From NCBI GenBank assembly GCA_004194705.1, contig SADC01000128.1, forward strand, positions 1 through 64,000: DNA of 64,000 bases, given 5' to 3'. Source of the stretch: Ditylenchus dipsaci (lineage: Eukaryota; Nematoda; Chromadorea; Rhabditida; Anguinidae). The notes below the pieces were generated by a model. It ran no database searches, was not told the DNA's origin, and worked only from the letters and a program-made list of their open reading frames with translations. The position numbers and the translations under genes are program-made. Shown here piece by piece: positions 25,601 through 36,145 of the stretch (position 1 is the stretch's first letter; each line of letters begins with the position of its first letter).

Positions 25601-28600
25601 CGCGGTTTTTGTTTTTCCCGGCTATTCAAGTCTCAATTTCGGGTTTCGGTTAATATAAAAGCCATTTTTTAGGTTTACGGACTGGTTTGATCACACTCCT
25701 GAAAACTAGTCACTTGTTTAGCTCCTAGGAAAAAGCGGAAGATTTTTTCAGCACGTTCTGTAAAAGTTCTTACAGTATGTGACTTTAAATCAAATCTGTT
25801 GAGATCTCTAGCCCATAGGCCAGAAAGTTGGAATAAGGAGGCCAGTACAGTACAGGGTTCGACAACTTTTCTCTTCGTCTTTATTTTGCCCATAACTTTT
25901 TGCATTTGCGGTATTCAAACAAGATCTTTCTTTTAATCGAAAGCTGACACTCTAGGCAATCGAATGACACCAAACTAATGGATTTTTGTTACCATTATTC
26001 AAAACAAGTTTAATTGCGACCGCCGTATTCACCTGATTTGACACCTTGCGACTTCTTTCTCTGGGGATGGATCAAGAGCAAAGTCTACACAACTCCAATC
26101 GCCAACATGAATGAGCTCCGAACGAGAATTGAACGTGCCTCTGTAAGCCTCCCGCGACAGATGATCAACAGAGCAATCGAAGCCTATGAAAAACGCCTGG
26201 AATACTGCCTTCAAGTTAATGGGAAAAGTACTGAGCAAGAATATGAATGAAAATCGTTGTTATTTTTGTCTGTTGATGATGCGTGTGTTCAAATGAAGAC
26301 TTTTCTGCAAACTTTTTGGTGTCATTCGATTGCCTAGAGTGTCAGCTTTCGATTTAAAAAAAGATCTCGTTTGAATACCGCAAATGCAAAAAGTTATGGG
26401 CAAAATAAAGACGCAAAGAAAAAATTGCCGCACCCTGTATTGAATGGACTATATGCATCGCCTAGGTAACAGGTTTAAATTTCACCGGGTGCACACTAAT
26501 TTTTTTGCTTCAGCTTTTAAATTTTACCCTTCGATAATAAAGTTTTTAAATAGTTATGATCCTGAAGATCATTCAGAAACCAAACTTGTAATTAAAAGTC
26601 GGTAAAAAACTGGTGTGTATCCAGTGGTATTCGAACCTGTGACCTGGTCGATGTGTGTATGAAGCCCTTATTTAAATTCAAAAATGCCTTGGTTCCCCCT
26701 GGGTTTCAATACTTTACGAGCCTTCTTATCCCAACCTTTTGGCTTATGGGTCTAAAACCTCAACAGATTTGATTAAAAGTCGCATACTGGCTATCAAATT
26801 AGACCAAATCCTTATTTGCGAGTAAAAAACAAGCTCGCGAAGTTCTCTCCGTAGTATCTTAAAGTTCATTCACCAACTTTAGTCGGGTCGGAAATCAGAA
26901 TTTCATAACAAACCTCGTAAATACTGCCATTGGTCTGAGAACTGTGTCTTTCTGTCCCGTTTTCTTGACTGTTGGACCCCCTATGCACCACAACTTCTTT
27001 AGCTGCTTTCAGCCGATCATAGTATATGTCAAGCGCCATGTCTTCAGCTTGCTGGTAGTCGACAGAAGATTGGAACTGCTTTCCAGGATTATCATTTAAA
27101 ATTGATGTTGGTTGCTGAGCATTGTCAGCTTCCGAGATCATGCGTTTCTGCTGTTCTTCGGCATGCTGGTACAGTTCATCCAGATGAGCTTGTTCATGTT
27201 GATTGCCGTCCTTTTCTTCTTCTTCTTCCAGGAAAAGGTGCTTTTCTAGAACTTCCATCGAGTATTTGGACCAGTCCTAAAAGAATTTTTTCAATAAGAT
27301 TACTTACCGTATTTCTTGTGATAAGCGCCCTACTCGAACCAGAATAATGTTCTTGGAATTGTTTTTCGACCCAGTTTTCGAACACTGCTCTCAGGCAAGT
27401 TACCACTCATTTTGCAGCCAAAGAGGTGCGCTACTAATTGAGTGTGAGCTTGTCTGTAAGCAGTTTTCGAAAAGTGGGTCAAAACACAATGCCAAAAACA
27501 AGATTTTGAATCGGGAAGAGAGGGCGTTATTTAGAGGAAATATGGTAATTATACATTTTTTGACATTTTTTTTGAGCATAGAAACGGAAGTCAAGTTTTC
27601 CTATTTCTGGCCTTATTCTGCGTTTTTCTTTCGGATACGCTCAGGTTATGTGCAGGGTAGGCCGAAGCATTTCAGGACGAACTCAGTAATTTTTCTTTAA
27701 CTACAAAAAGGCAAATTCCGATTTTTTTCAATTTTTAGCTGTGAAGAGCCTGACAAATTAGCAAAAAACTTATGCGACCGGGGGAATCGAACCCCCGCCG
27801 ATTGCTTGGAAGGCAACCATGCTAACCATTACACCACGGACGCAGACATTAACTTTGTCGTCAACAAAAGCCTTGGGGTGATTGCCTTATCTCTCTTTTC
27901 ACTCTATGTGTTTTCTGAACTACTTGAAAACAATTTTGAGCATTTGAAAATGCAGAGCATATTTGTTAAAAAAAGCCATTAAAACCACTATTTTGATATA
28001 AAAAAACTACTTACATTGGAGAATTTTAGAGGGTACTTGGGTAATAAAATAGTATTGGGTAGGGTTGGGTAATTCTCCGGAAAAAGTATTTCTCCGGGTA
28101 ATTACCCGGGTGATTTCGGGTAATTACCCAAGTAATCACGGAGAAATAAGGCCGGAAAAGTATTTTTCCGGGTAATTACCCGGGTAATTACCAATCAACC
28201 AACCCTAGTATTGGGCATATAAATTCTTCCTTTGCTACATTTGTTACATGTTTTGAATTGCTGAATTTTAACCATGGTGAAAATCCAAAATTTTGCAATT
28301 TAGGTAAAAAAAATTCACGATTCCAAACTCGAGTGTGAAAGGTTTTACAAAAAAATTAAATTTGGCCTAATAAAGATCTTCGTCGCTACTCGGTTCAACA
28401 ACCTTACGCCCTCGTGAAAATGAGTAGCGTCAAATCTCCCTTGAATAATACTACAGTCTACAATTTTTCACCTCCATTTTTGAAGTGTTTCACCAGATGT
28501 GATACGTCAGTCTGGTCTGAAATATCTCGAAGATTAATCTTTGATCTGGCGGTCGTTCTTCAAAATCACGGTAGTTTTGCCATTCAAACCAGCAACGCTC

Positions 28601-29802
28601 GTTACAACGTCCGCGTTTTTCAAAACAGGAGACGTTATGACGAGCGTTGCGGGTTTAAATGGCAAAACTATCGTTATTCTCAATTCTCTATTTCGGACAA
28701 GACTGACGTATCAAATATGGCGAAAAACTTCGAAAATGGAGGTTAAAAAAAGTGTCGTAACCTAGGCGGGAACGAACTTTTGGAGAGACGTTATAACGAA
28801 TATCGACTGTACAACCAAAAAAACTCACAAAATGTTTCTTTAATAGATCTTGATGGCACTGAGAGAAGAAGTTGTAGCGCTGAAACTGCTGATCCATAGT
28901 TAAAACTAGTTGAGTCTCATAGAAATTGTCCAAATCTTGTTGAGTCTGCAATAAGCAAAACTTTTATTTCACACCATATCAAAACAAACTAAAAAACCAA
29001 CCATCTTGCCCTTGTCGACAGCCTTGACCAAATGCTTTTCCTTCTTGGCATATGCATGACACATTGTCTTCAATCGCTCTTTTTCGCTTTCATTGTTCTG
29101 ATTAATGACATCTATGACGTTGGCAAAATAGTCCACCTATAAGAAAAAAATTCTTGAAGTTTTTATTTATATTTTTAATGAAATCACACACCCATTTAAA
29201 ATGATCTGAATAAATGCTCTTCAAAGACTCGGCTGTTCGTTGCAATTGTGTCGCATGATGCCTAGCTTCTTTTTCAGCGTATTTGCCCGAATGAGAAAGA
29301 CCATAAAGCGAAGCTGTGTACAAGTAGAACGCTTTATTCACACCTAAAAATTTTTATAAAAATATTGGCTCTATGTGTGTTGCTACCCTTTTATAAAAAC
29401 TTTTCTTGGTCCCCCCTGTTGTTTTTTGCAAAACTTTTTTTCTAAACGTCTCAAAAAAATTATTTAAAGGGCCATAGCCACGCGTTCTGGATTGTCCTCC
29501 GCCAATTCAAAATTTTTCGCCTAATAGAAACCAAGTTGGAAAATCCGCATATAAGTTTAGTGATTAGGAAATTTCATTTAAATTGGCGGGAGACGACGGT
29601 TGTCGGAGGCGACGATGGCCCTTTAACTAACTTTTTAACCTTCGAAGAATGCATTTGAGCAAGGGGCGAAAGAAACTTTATCCAACACTGATCTCAAGTG
29701 TTGCTTCACTTGGCAGTCAAATTTTACGCAAAAAGTTCTTTTTTAACTTACTGTCGTATGCTCGAACCAAATTCTGACCCGCAAGAGCGACATTCTTCAC
29801 AG
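22651..29802 (-). CDS. BAR-like (probably I-BAR) plus SH3 adaptor, multi-exon
   Basis: Minus-strand exons with agreeing phases: 29752-29802, 29640-29687, 29192-29343, 29002-29136, 28829-28945, 26914-27276, 25258-25491, 24279-24682, 22897-23067, 22757-22819 and 22651-22701. The first five encode a long helical region (for example SGKYAEKEARHHATQLQRTA and MDQQFQRYNFFSQCHQDLL) whose pattern resembles the IMD/I-BAR domain of IRSp53-like proteins; an F-BAR reading is the alternative. The middle is Gln/Ser-rich with an EEEEEKD stretch. The last exons give the first half of an SH3 domain (VLECVNPYAGQGDNQLTM). The second half of the SH3 and the stop codon were not found. One-base frame changes occur in exons 25258-25491 and 24279-24682. 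Such proteins link membrane curvature to actin; that role is inferred from family. Confidence 0.55.
23132..23715. mobile_element. 584-bp hAT-like foldback in an intron
   Basis: Ends CTGATGATTCGACC and, complemented, GTGATGACGCTACGG. Sub-terminal regions hold TTCGGTATTTTCGGTAC-type words mirrored at 23630-23705. The flanking octamers GTCTAGAG and CTCTAGAT match at 6 of 8 positions, a decayed target duplication. It lies between two exons of the SH3 adaptor gene. Confidence 0.65.
23716..24278. other. Intron sequence of the SH3 adaptor gene
   Basis: Contains three direct copies of TTGGGACGAAACGG (23768-23815), probably the edge of another word-type repeat. No exon was recognised. Confidence 0.4.
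25853..26437. mobile_element. Deleted Tc1/mariner-like element
   Basis: Terminal inverted repeats of about 130 bp: CAGGGTTCGACAACTTTTC at the left and, complemented, CAGGGTGCGGCAATTTTTTC at the right. TA flanks each side (25851-25852 and 26438-26439). GTGTCATTCGATTGCCTAGA is mirrored at the inner edge of the arms. Between the arms only the C-terminal end of a transposase remains, so the 585-bp element is an internally deleted copy within an intron. Confidence 0.88.
26014..26250 (+). pseudogene. Tc1/mariner (IS630-type) transposase C-terminal fragment
   Basis: The frame opens MRPPYSPDLTPCDFFLWGWI. SPDLTPCDFFLWG carries the third catalytic aspartate of the DDE/D triad. The rest (VYTTPIANMNELRTRIERA and an ending around YCLQVNGK) matches the usual C-terminal tail of these transposases. 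The N-terminal HTH and first two catalytic residues are absent. It is bounded by the TA-flanked inverted repeats of 25853-26437. Confidence 0.85.
27307..27545. repeat. CCGTATTT-ended foldback, word AAGCGCCCT
   Basis: Left CCGTATTTCTTGTGATAAGC; right, complemented, CCATATTTCCTCTAAATAAC. Both continue into GCCCT. The interior (GACCCAGTTTTCGAACACTG and mirror) is the same palindrome as in the 38886 and 40520 copies. It is an intronic insertion in the SH3 adaptor gene. Confidence 0.65.
27773..27843 (-). tRNA. tRNA-Gly (anticodon TCC), possibly defective
   Basis: The minus-strand product begins GCGTCCGTGGTGTAATGGTT, has an anticodon loop CTTCCAA (anticodon TCC) in a GGTTGC/GCAATC-type stem, and a T arm GGGGGTTCGATTCCCCC. 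The D and anticodon arms fit a eukaryotic tRNA-Gly. The 3' acceptor strand reads GGTCGC before the discriminator A, one base short of seven, with a T-T clash in the stem. One base appears missing near the T-arm/acceptor junction, from decay or a sequencing deletion. It lies within an intron of the SH3 adaptor gene, on the same strand. Confidence 0.75.
28060..28207. mobile_element. 148-bp hAT-type MITE, target duplication GTATTGGG
   Basis: GTATTGGG at 28052-28059 repeats at 28208-28215. Ends are TAGGGTTGGGTAATT and, complemented, TAGGGTTGGTTGATTGG. The body is built of CCGGGTAATTACCCGGG words. A second copy in the opposite orientation lies at 60795-60940. Confidence 0.9.
28454..28809. mobile_element. 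Tigger-like element in an intron
   Basis: Starts CAGTCTACAATTTTTCACC after TA and ends with CAGTCGATATTCGTTATAAC (complement) before TA. The arms include CTCCATTTTTGAAGT and TGATACGTCAGTCT with their complements. The centre carries a second palindrome (TTGCCATTCAAACCAGCAAC and mirror). The sub-terminal AAAAGTTCGTTCCCGCC block is shared with copies at 12265 and 53661. Confidence 0.65.
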
Positions 29803-30607
29803 CTGAAAATTCACAAAATGTCATATCAATTTGTAAGCCAAACATTAGAAAAAATAATGAACATGTTTACGAAGTTTAGTGTTTTATAAACGTTAACTTG
29901 AATTTCTTTTATAGATTTTCAGCTTGCATTTCAGGCAGTGTCTTGATGAGCTCCCTCCGAGTGAGAATCTCACTGACGCAGTGTTTTTTGGAGGGGCGAA
30001 AATTGCGCGCCGGAAGATTGCGCGCCAAAATTCCAAATAGAGAGAATAAAATTTTTTGATATGTTTCACAAGTGACATATGAACAGAATTTTTTTTTGTA
30101 ATACCCATCAAAAAATGCATTCCCTGTAAATATTTCTAGGCGCTCAATTTTCCGGCCCGCAATTTGCCGGCGCGCTATTTTCGCCCTTCCTTTTTTAGTT
30201 TCCACTCTCACTCACCCGTGTGACGACAAAAAATGTTATTTTCACTCACAGCTTGTGAGGACAAATGTCATTCTCACTCACACAAAATACCATTTTTATT
30301 TAATTTTCAGGGGTGGAATTTTTGCGAAAAAGCGATTGAGCGGATGAGAATTTTAGTCAGATGGACAAAATCGCTCAGAATTTCATTCTGAACATTTTTT
30401 ATTAAACCACCTGGAAGTATGCGGAGAGAAATCAGCTAGATTTTTGTCTCCTTTGGCGAGTGGGCCAAAGGCTTAAAACGCTTAGTTTCTTTAAGTTTTG
30501 TACATTTACCTTTTAAATCTTATCAATTCTGAAATTTCACTTGCATATACCATAGTGGTTTTTAATTAACTTTTTGCGGTCTAAAAATTTTTGAATATTA
30601 ATTCAGA
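29803..30607. other. Probable 5' region of the SH3 adaptor gene
   Basis: Further upstream exons of the minus-strand gene were expected here. The frame near 29910-30000 (LTRRELIKTLPEMQ on the minus strand) lacks a usable donor. An imperfect inverted pair lies at 29990-30030 and 30135-30185 (GCGCGCCAAAATT-type and GCCGGCGCGCTATTTT). Nothing else was identified. Confidence 0.35.
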
Positions 30608-30814
30608 ATGGGTCAATCAATTAGTAAATATTCTACTTTACACAAACAGCTTCAAATCCCAAGTCTGATGGTGGAAATATTCAGTGACCACTATATGGAT
30701 AGACTTGAGGCCTTGGACACTGATGTCTACCTCAATCATCAACTGTTTATTTATGGCCCAGAAGTCCTGACGGTGAACACTATGTTCCTCATTTTTTCAC
30801 CGGCAATTGTTTTA
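30608..30814 (+). CDS. Candidate first exon with N-myristoylation signal (partial)
   Basis: ATG at 30608 opens MGQSISKYSTLHKQLQIPSL, followed by 69 codons ending at a GTGAGT donor (30815). Gly2 and Ser6 fit the N-myristoyltransferase consensus. The exon is rich in hydrophobic and acidic residues (VEIFSDHYMDRLEALDTDVY). Downstream exons on the plus strand were not identified, because the next kilobases are repeats. The family is not recognised; a chance open frame cannot be excluded. Confidence 0.35.
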
Positions 30815-30922
30815 GTGAGTTTTGAAAGAAAAATAGACAAAAAGGCTAAAACATATTTTTTTCAAGTTTTAATATAACACTTGCGACCCGTTTATTTGTT
30901 TGGCAACGCGATGTTTCGTCTA

Positions 30923-31166
30923 CCATATTCACTCTATTAACTCCCCATGGGGAGTTATTTTTCAACCCTCAAAAAATCGGAAATTTTTTAGGTCGATTTT
31001 GAGATTTTCGGGTGCTCAACCACAGTTTGAAAACTGAAATTAGGTAGTCTCGTAGTAACTAATAAAACGCAAAAAACAGATTTGCAAAATGTTTGCTTTA
31101 GGCTGAGATATGGGGTCCGTAGGGTGGGGACTTATTAGAGGGTGGGGAGTTATTAGGGTGAACACG
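30923..31166. repeat. CCGTATTT-ended foldback, word TAACTCCCC
   Basis: Left CCATATTCACTCTATTAACT followed by CCCCATGGGGAGTTATT. Right, complemented, CCGTGTTCACCCTAATAACT followed by CCCC. The interior has the AAAATCGG ... GGTCGATTTTGAGATTTT module shared with copies at 35914 and 58780. Confidence 0.75.
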
Positions 31167-31171
31167 GTATA

Positions 31172-31250
31172 TTAGGGTTGCAAAAATTATTTCGGGCATA
31201 TGCTCGAGCATTTGCTTTTTTCGAGCATATTCGAGCATATGCTCGAAATA
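31172..31250. repeat. Small array of CGAGCATATGCTCG words
   Basis: TAGGGTTG at the left and TTTCAACC at the right suggest hAT-like ends. The body has four or more copies of the self-complementary word CGAGCATATGCTCGA. No matching target duplication was found. Confidence 0.5.
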
Positions 31251-32084
31251 TTTCAACCGTTAACTGTAGACGTACAGTTAACTGAACTTGATCTCAACAA
31301 GAACAGTGCCATTTATTCTGCCTCTCGCTCTCTCTTTGCTTTCTTTTTTTTTCGGTGAGCCTAAAGGATAGTTAGGTCTCAACAAATTAGCTCTTTATTG
31401 AGCACACACACAACCGCCAAAAGTTAGAGCTGGGGTTACTGTATTTAGCGAACAAGAGTTCTCAGCGGATGATTTTGGTAGGCGCCTGTGAGGCGTCTGT
31501 TGATCTTGTAAGATTTTGAACTTGTTAAGGTGCAGAGCAAAAGCAGTGGTTCGTGAAGCCATGCGACTAATTAATAGGAACACATGTGCCAAATTTATAC
31601 CTTCCACTCGTCCACAACAGGCTTTGACTATTAAAGGAAACGAAACAGGGTGAGCCATTTTCCCATTTAAAAATAAAAAAAAATAAGTTGTTCAGCTTCT
31701 TCGCTAATCTGGGTGCTCTAAAGATCCTGAACAACAAAAGGCTATTTTCAATCAGGATTTGACGCAAAGCATTCTGAATGCATTGCATAGATATGCCATG
31801 AACTTTTTCATGTTCTTGGCAGATGGCATGAGCATCAACGAGAAGACAGGGACGACTAAACCACTGTCCACACAGAAAATATAGAACAAGGCAAGTTTTT
31901 GTTATAAAAAAGGGCCGGAATTAGGTGTGGAAAATCTTCGCCAAAAGAGGTTTGAAGCACTTTTTGTATGGTTTAAAGCCTGAAACGTGCAGAAAACATG
32001 TTTTTAGGTGAGGGAGAGACTTTTTTCGACTAAATTTGATTTTTCTTGCCTTTTTTGCGTATTTTATGAAATTTTGTAAATCAT
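31251..32084. other. Non-coding stretch
   Basis: Short palindrome TTAACTGTAGACGTACAGTT near 31260-31281. No gene or delimited element. Confidence 0.4.
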
Positions 32085-32445
32085 GTTAAAGGGGGGGGCG
32101 GGACTTCTACGGCTAATTTTTGACATTGACTGCTACTTCACTTCACATACATTTTTTTCACATTTTTTGTTTTCTCATCTCAGATGTTTTTACACTGTTT
32201 TGTAGCAGAGATTCTCCTCTTTCGATTAAGTGCTCAATAGGCCTGATTAAAAATAATTTTCGAGAAAACATACCATATATGAGGTGAAACTCTACTAAAG
32301 GCACTTGGGTAAAAACCACGGGTTTGTTTCGATTTTCTTTAAAATTATTTTTTATCAGGCCTATTGAGCACTTAATCGAAAAGGAGAATCTCTGCTACAA
32401 AACGGTGTAAAAATATCTGAGATGAGAAAACAAAAAATGTGATTA
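32085..32445. repeat. Foldback repeat related to the 47.6-kb element
   Basis: GTAGCAGAGATTCTCC then TTAAGTGCTCAATAGGCC (32200-32250) is complemented at 32352-32400. The outer left side (GACTTCTACGG, TTTTTGACATTGACTG, CTACTTCACTTCACATA) is the same as the left end of the 47641-49762 element. No coding content. Confidence 0.7.
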
Positions 32446-32502
32446 TTTCCGTAAAATCACAGACACCACATTTACGCAAAAAAAACAAAATTAAAAAACC
32501 GT

Positions 32503-35339
32503 TTAAAGGAGCATGCTTTCCTAGTGCAACGGCAATTGTTGATTTTTGAATTCCCGGGGACATAAAAAAATAAAAATAATTATCAAATAATTTGCGCAAA
32601 ATGTTTTTTAAACGCAAACAATTTTTTTCGGCAGTCATTTTTGACTTCTCAATTGAATTTTCGGTCGGGTCCGCCGACTCGCTGTTACTTTGTGGTCGCC
32701 CACTTGGTTTTTGTGTATAGCTAGTTGAATTATAGTGGCTATATCTTATTTTTATGTCTTTTTGCTTCAGATTATTAAAAGAAGAAGCCAAGTTTTTGCC
32801 TCGAACCTCATTAGATAAGTTTTTATCCATTATTTGCCGTCTTTTTCTTTTCTTTTGTTTCTCCTGTTCAGGTTGATTGCAAGGGCGCTCAGGCGGATTG
32901 TACGAGATCTGATCGGGCTTTCTCTGCGGCGCTACTTTTCTTTCTTGAGTCGGTCACGGGATTAAGCTTTTTTTTTGTAAAAATGTGGTTAGTTGCCAAT
33001 TAAAAATTTTTTCCATAATTTTTTACGCTGGTTTATTATAGAAGGAAAGCTGCTATCGAATTTTTGACCTCAGTGACGTGCGCTTCACAACTTCCTATCA
33101 GAGCCAGTGCTAGTTGGAGGACTCATATGGTACACATTTGGACTGAACAATACCTCAAAGGCTAAGAATTAGTTGACAGGCGCTAGATGGTAGTCTTTGA
33201 TTTTTTCTCGATTCTCTGGTCAGGTAACCCTATTTTAATCTCACTGCGACTGCACATAGCTTTACAAAATAATCAGTGAATGTAGCCTAAAATCCATGAA
33301 TTAGCCACATACGATTATTTTTGTCTACGTGGAAGCTACAGACTTTGGCAATTGTATGTGGTCGTAGTGTTAGGCAAGTGCACGGGCCAGTACTTCCCGA
33401 GCCGTTATTTGCATAATCCATCACGGTTTATTATGACGACAATTTTTACTAGAGTCTGTAAAAGTACTGCCCGTGCACATACTTGCGTAGTGTATTTCGC
33501 GTATTGTATTATCTTTCTATGTGCCTTCGTGCTCCATTTCAAGACAGTATGGCTAGGCCCTTGTAACATAACTGTCGGAGCACGTCAACTTCATGTAAGA
33601 GGCTGCCTAGCGAAAGTGATTAATAAGTCACATATTATTCCATAATGATCTTTTGGAGTTCATGTTTCTAATTTTCAGGTATGATACGTTTTTCAGGTAT
33701 TTCGTTCTCATCAGGGAATAATCTTTTAGCGTCCATGGCTATGCAGGTCCTGAGCTACCGTTTGTTTATACTTTATACTTTTACGGGCTATTCTGTGTTT
33801 TAACGAAATAATAAATAACTATCTAACATTTAGCTGTGTAGATTATCTTTTAGCGTCCTTGGCTATGCATCTCTCATCAATCCGCTTTTGATCTGCTGAC
33901 GGTTTTCTATCGTGCTTGATTTATTCAGCACAACTATGTAAAATTCGGGTATTCGGTCACTGTAATAGTTCAAAGCCGGTAATTACTGTGATTATGACCT
34001 GCACAAGTGCTAAATGTTAGATAGTTATTTATTATTTCGTTAAAACACAGAATAGCCCGTAAAAGTATAAAGTATAAACAAACGGTAGCTCAGGACCTGC
34101 ATAGCCATGGACGCTAAAAGATTATTCCCTGATGAGAACGAAATACCTGAAAAACGTATCATACTGAAAATTAGAAACATGAACTCCAAAAGATCATTAT
34201 GGTGAATAATATGTGACTTATAATCACTTTCGCTAGGCAGCCTCTTACATGAAGTTGACGTGCTCCGACAGTTATGTTACAAGGGCCTAGCCATACTGTC
34301 TTGAAATGGAGCACGAAGGCACATAGAAAGATAATACAATACGCGAAATACACTACGCAAGTATGTGCACGGGCAGTACTTTTTACAGACTCTAGTAAAA
34401 ATTGTCGTCATAATAAACCGTGATGGATTATGCAAATAACGGCTCGGGAAGTACTGGCCCGTGCACTTGCCTAACACTACGACCACATACAATTGCCAAG
34501 TCTGTAGCTTCCACGTAGACAAAAATAATCGTATGTGGCTAATTCATGGATTTTAGGCTACATTCACTGATTATTTTGTAAAGCTATGTGCAGTCGCAGT
34601 GAGATTAAAAATAGGGTTACCTGACCAGAGAATCGAGAAAAATCAAAGACTACCATCTAGCGCCTGTCCAACTAATTCTTAGCCTTTGAGGTATTGTTCA
34701 GTCCAAATGTGTACCATATGAGTCCTCCAACTAGCACTGGCTCTGATAGGAAGTTGTGAAGCGCACGTCACTGAGGTCAAAAATTCGATAGCAGCTTTCC
34801 TTCTATAATAAACCAGCGTAAAAATTATGGAAAAAAATTTTAATTGGCAACTAACCACATTTTTACAAAAAAAAGCTTAATCCCGTGACCGACTCAAGAA
34901 AGAAAAGTAGCGCCGCAGAGAAAGCCCGATCAGATCTCGTACAATCCGCCTGAGCGCCCTTGCAATCAACCTGAACAGGAGAAACAAAAGAAAAGAAAAA
35001 GACGGCAAATAATGGATAAAACTTATCTAATGAGGTTCGAGGCAAAAACTTGGCTTCTTCTTTTAATAATCTGAAGCAAAAAGACATAAAAATAAGATAT
35101 AGCCACTATAATTCAACTAGCTATACACAAAACCAAGTGGGCGACCACAAAGTAACAGCGAGTCGGCGGACCCGACCGAAAATTCAATTGAGAAGTCAAA
35201 AATGACTGCCGAAAAAAATTGTTTGCGTTTAAAAAACATTTTGCGCAAATTATTTGATAATTATTTTTATTTTTTTTATGTCCCGAGAATTCAAAAATCA
35301 ACAATTGCCGTTGCACTAGGAAAGCATGCTCCTTTAAAT
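32503..35339. repeat. Giant 1.33-kb inverted duplication with 171-bp spacer
   Basis: The left arm 32503-33836 is the reverse complement of 34008-35339, almost base for base; differences are mostly single bases in homopolymers and a few substitutions. The inner edge is CTAACATTTAGC, the outer edge TTTAAAGGAGCATGC. The spacer repeats a piece of the arm (ATCTTTTAGCGTCC). On the minus strand of the left arm a frame opens upstream of 32830 (QEKQKKRKRRQIMDKNLSNE and on) and continues past the arm edge to 32372. The right-arm copy of it is broken by missing A residues. The encoded basic peptide is not recognised. Possible natures: a very recent foldback element, a recent inverted duplication, or a chimeric-read artefact. 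Confidence 0.85.
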
Positions 35340-35913
35340 ATCCAAGAAAATAACACAAACATCCTTAAAAAAAATTTCCCATGTTATACCTCCAGCGAAA
35401 TAACTGACCTGGATGAAATTCATTGACCAGCTGTTTGTTGATTTCATCAATTTTCCTTGCCTTATAGGAGGTAATTATATTGGCAGGCATTACTTTTAAC
35501 AAATAAACTCAAAAATATGCAGCAGTTCAACTATTAGTAAAAATTTGCTATAGCTATTTGCTTGCTTTTACTTTTTGGACTAATCAAGAGCAGAAATTAT
35601 TATTGCTTTATCGATAAAATTCATTTCTTGCCTCCTGTTGATTATGTTAAATACATCATATCAAAGGAAGGGCCCAGCAAATAAGGTCTTTTGGTAGAGG
35701 AGCTGGCAGCAAAAGAAGCTTCCCTCCTTCTTCCTCCTACCCATTACTATTTTTTGGCTATTCGAATCGATGGCAAATACATACACATACCAATAACATC
35801 AAATTCTTGTGGCCTTGTTGAACAATTCTTATCAGAAAATTTTGGGGAAAAGCTAATGAAAAGTATGTTTCTGCGAATTTTGTCGAAGTAACATCTTTTT
35901 TGTACCAAAAGTA
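35340..35913. other. Non-coding stretch
   Basis: An open frame at 35691-35891 (+) has no recognisable motif or clear splice context. Nothing else was seen. Confidence 0.35.
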
Positions 35914-36145
35914 CCGTATTTTTCCTAATTATATACCCGGGTCTATAATTATTCGATTTCCCGAAAGTCGAAAAATTTCGAGGTCGATCTCGAGATTTTG
36001 GGTGGTTAACCAAAATCTAAAAAACAGAGCTTAGAAAACGTAAAAGAAGATATTTTCAAAATGTTCACTCTGCGTCGAGATACAGAGCCTCAAAGTCGAG
36101 GGGGGTTTACAATTAGAGACGGGTCTATAATTAGAAAAAATACGA
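35914..36145. repeat. CCGTATTT-ended foldback, word ATTATAGACCC
   Basis: Left CCGTATTTTTCCTAATTATA then TACCCGGGTCTATAATTATT. Right, complemented, CGTATTTTTTCTAATTATAG then ACCC. The interior module TCGAGGTCGATCTCGAGATT is shared with the copies at 30923 and 58780. TA flanks both ends. Confidence 0.75.

Noticed and set aside
33352..33645. Cys-rich 97-codon frame, repeated on the other strand at 34171-34522
   Set aside because: Both are the same sequence in the two arms of the inverted duplication; no splice context or homology recognised. Described under the inverted repeat instead.
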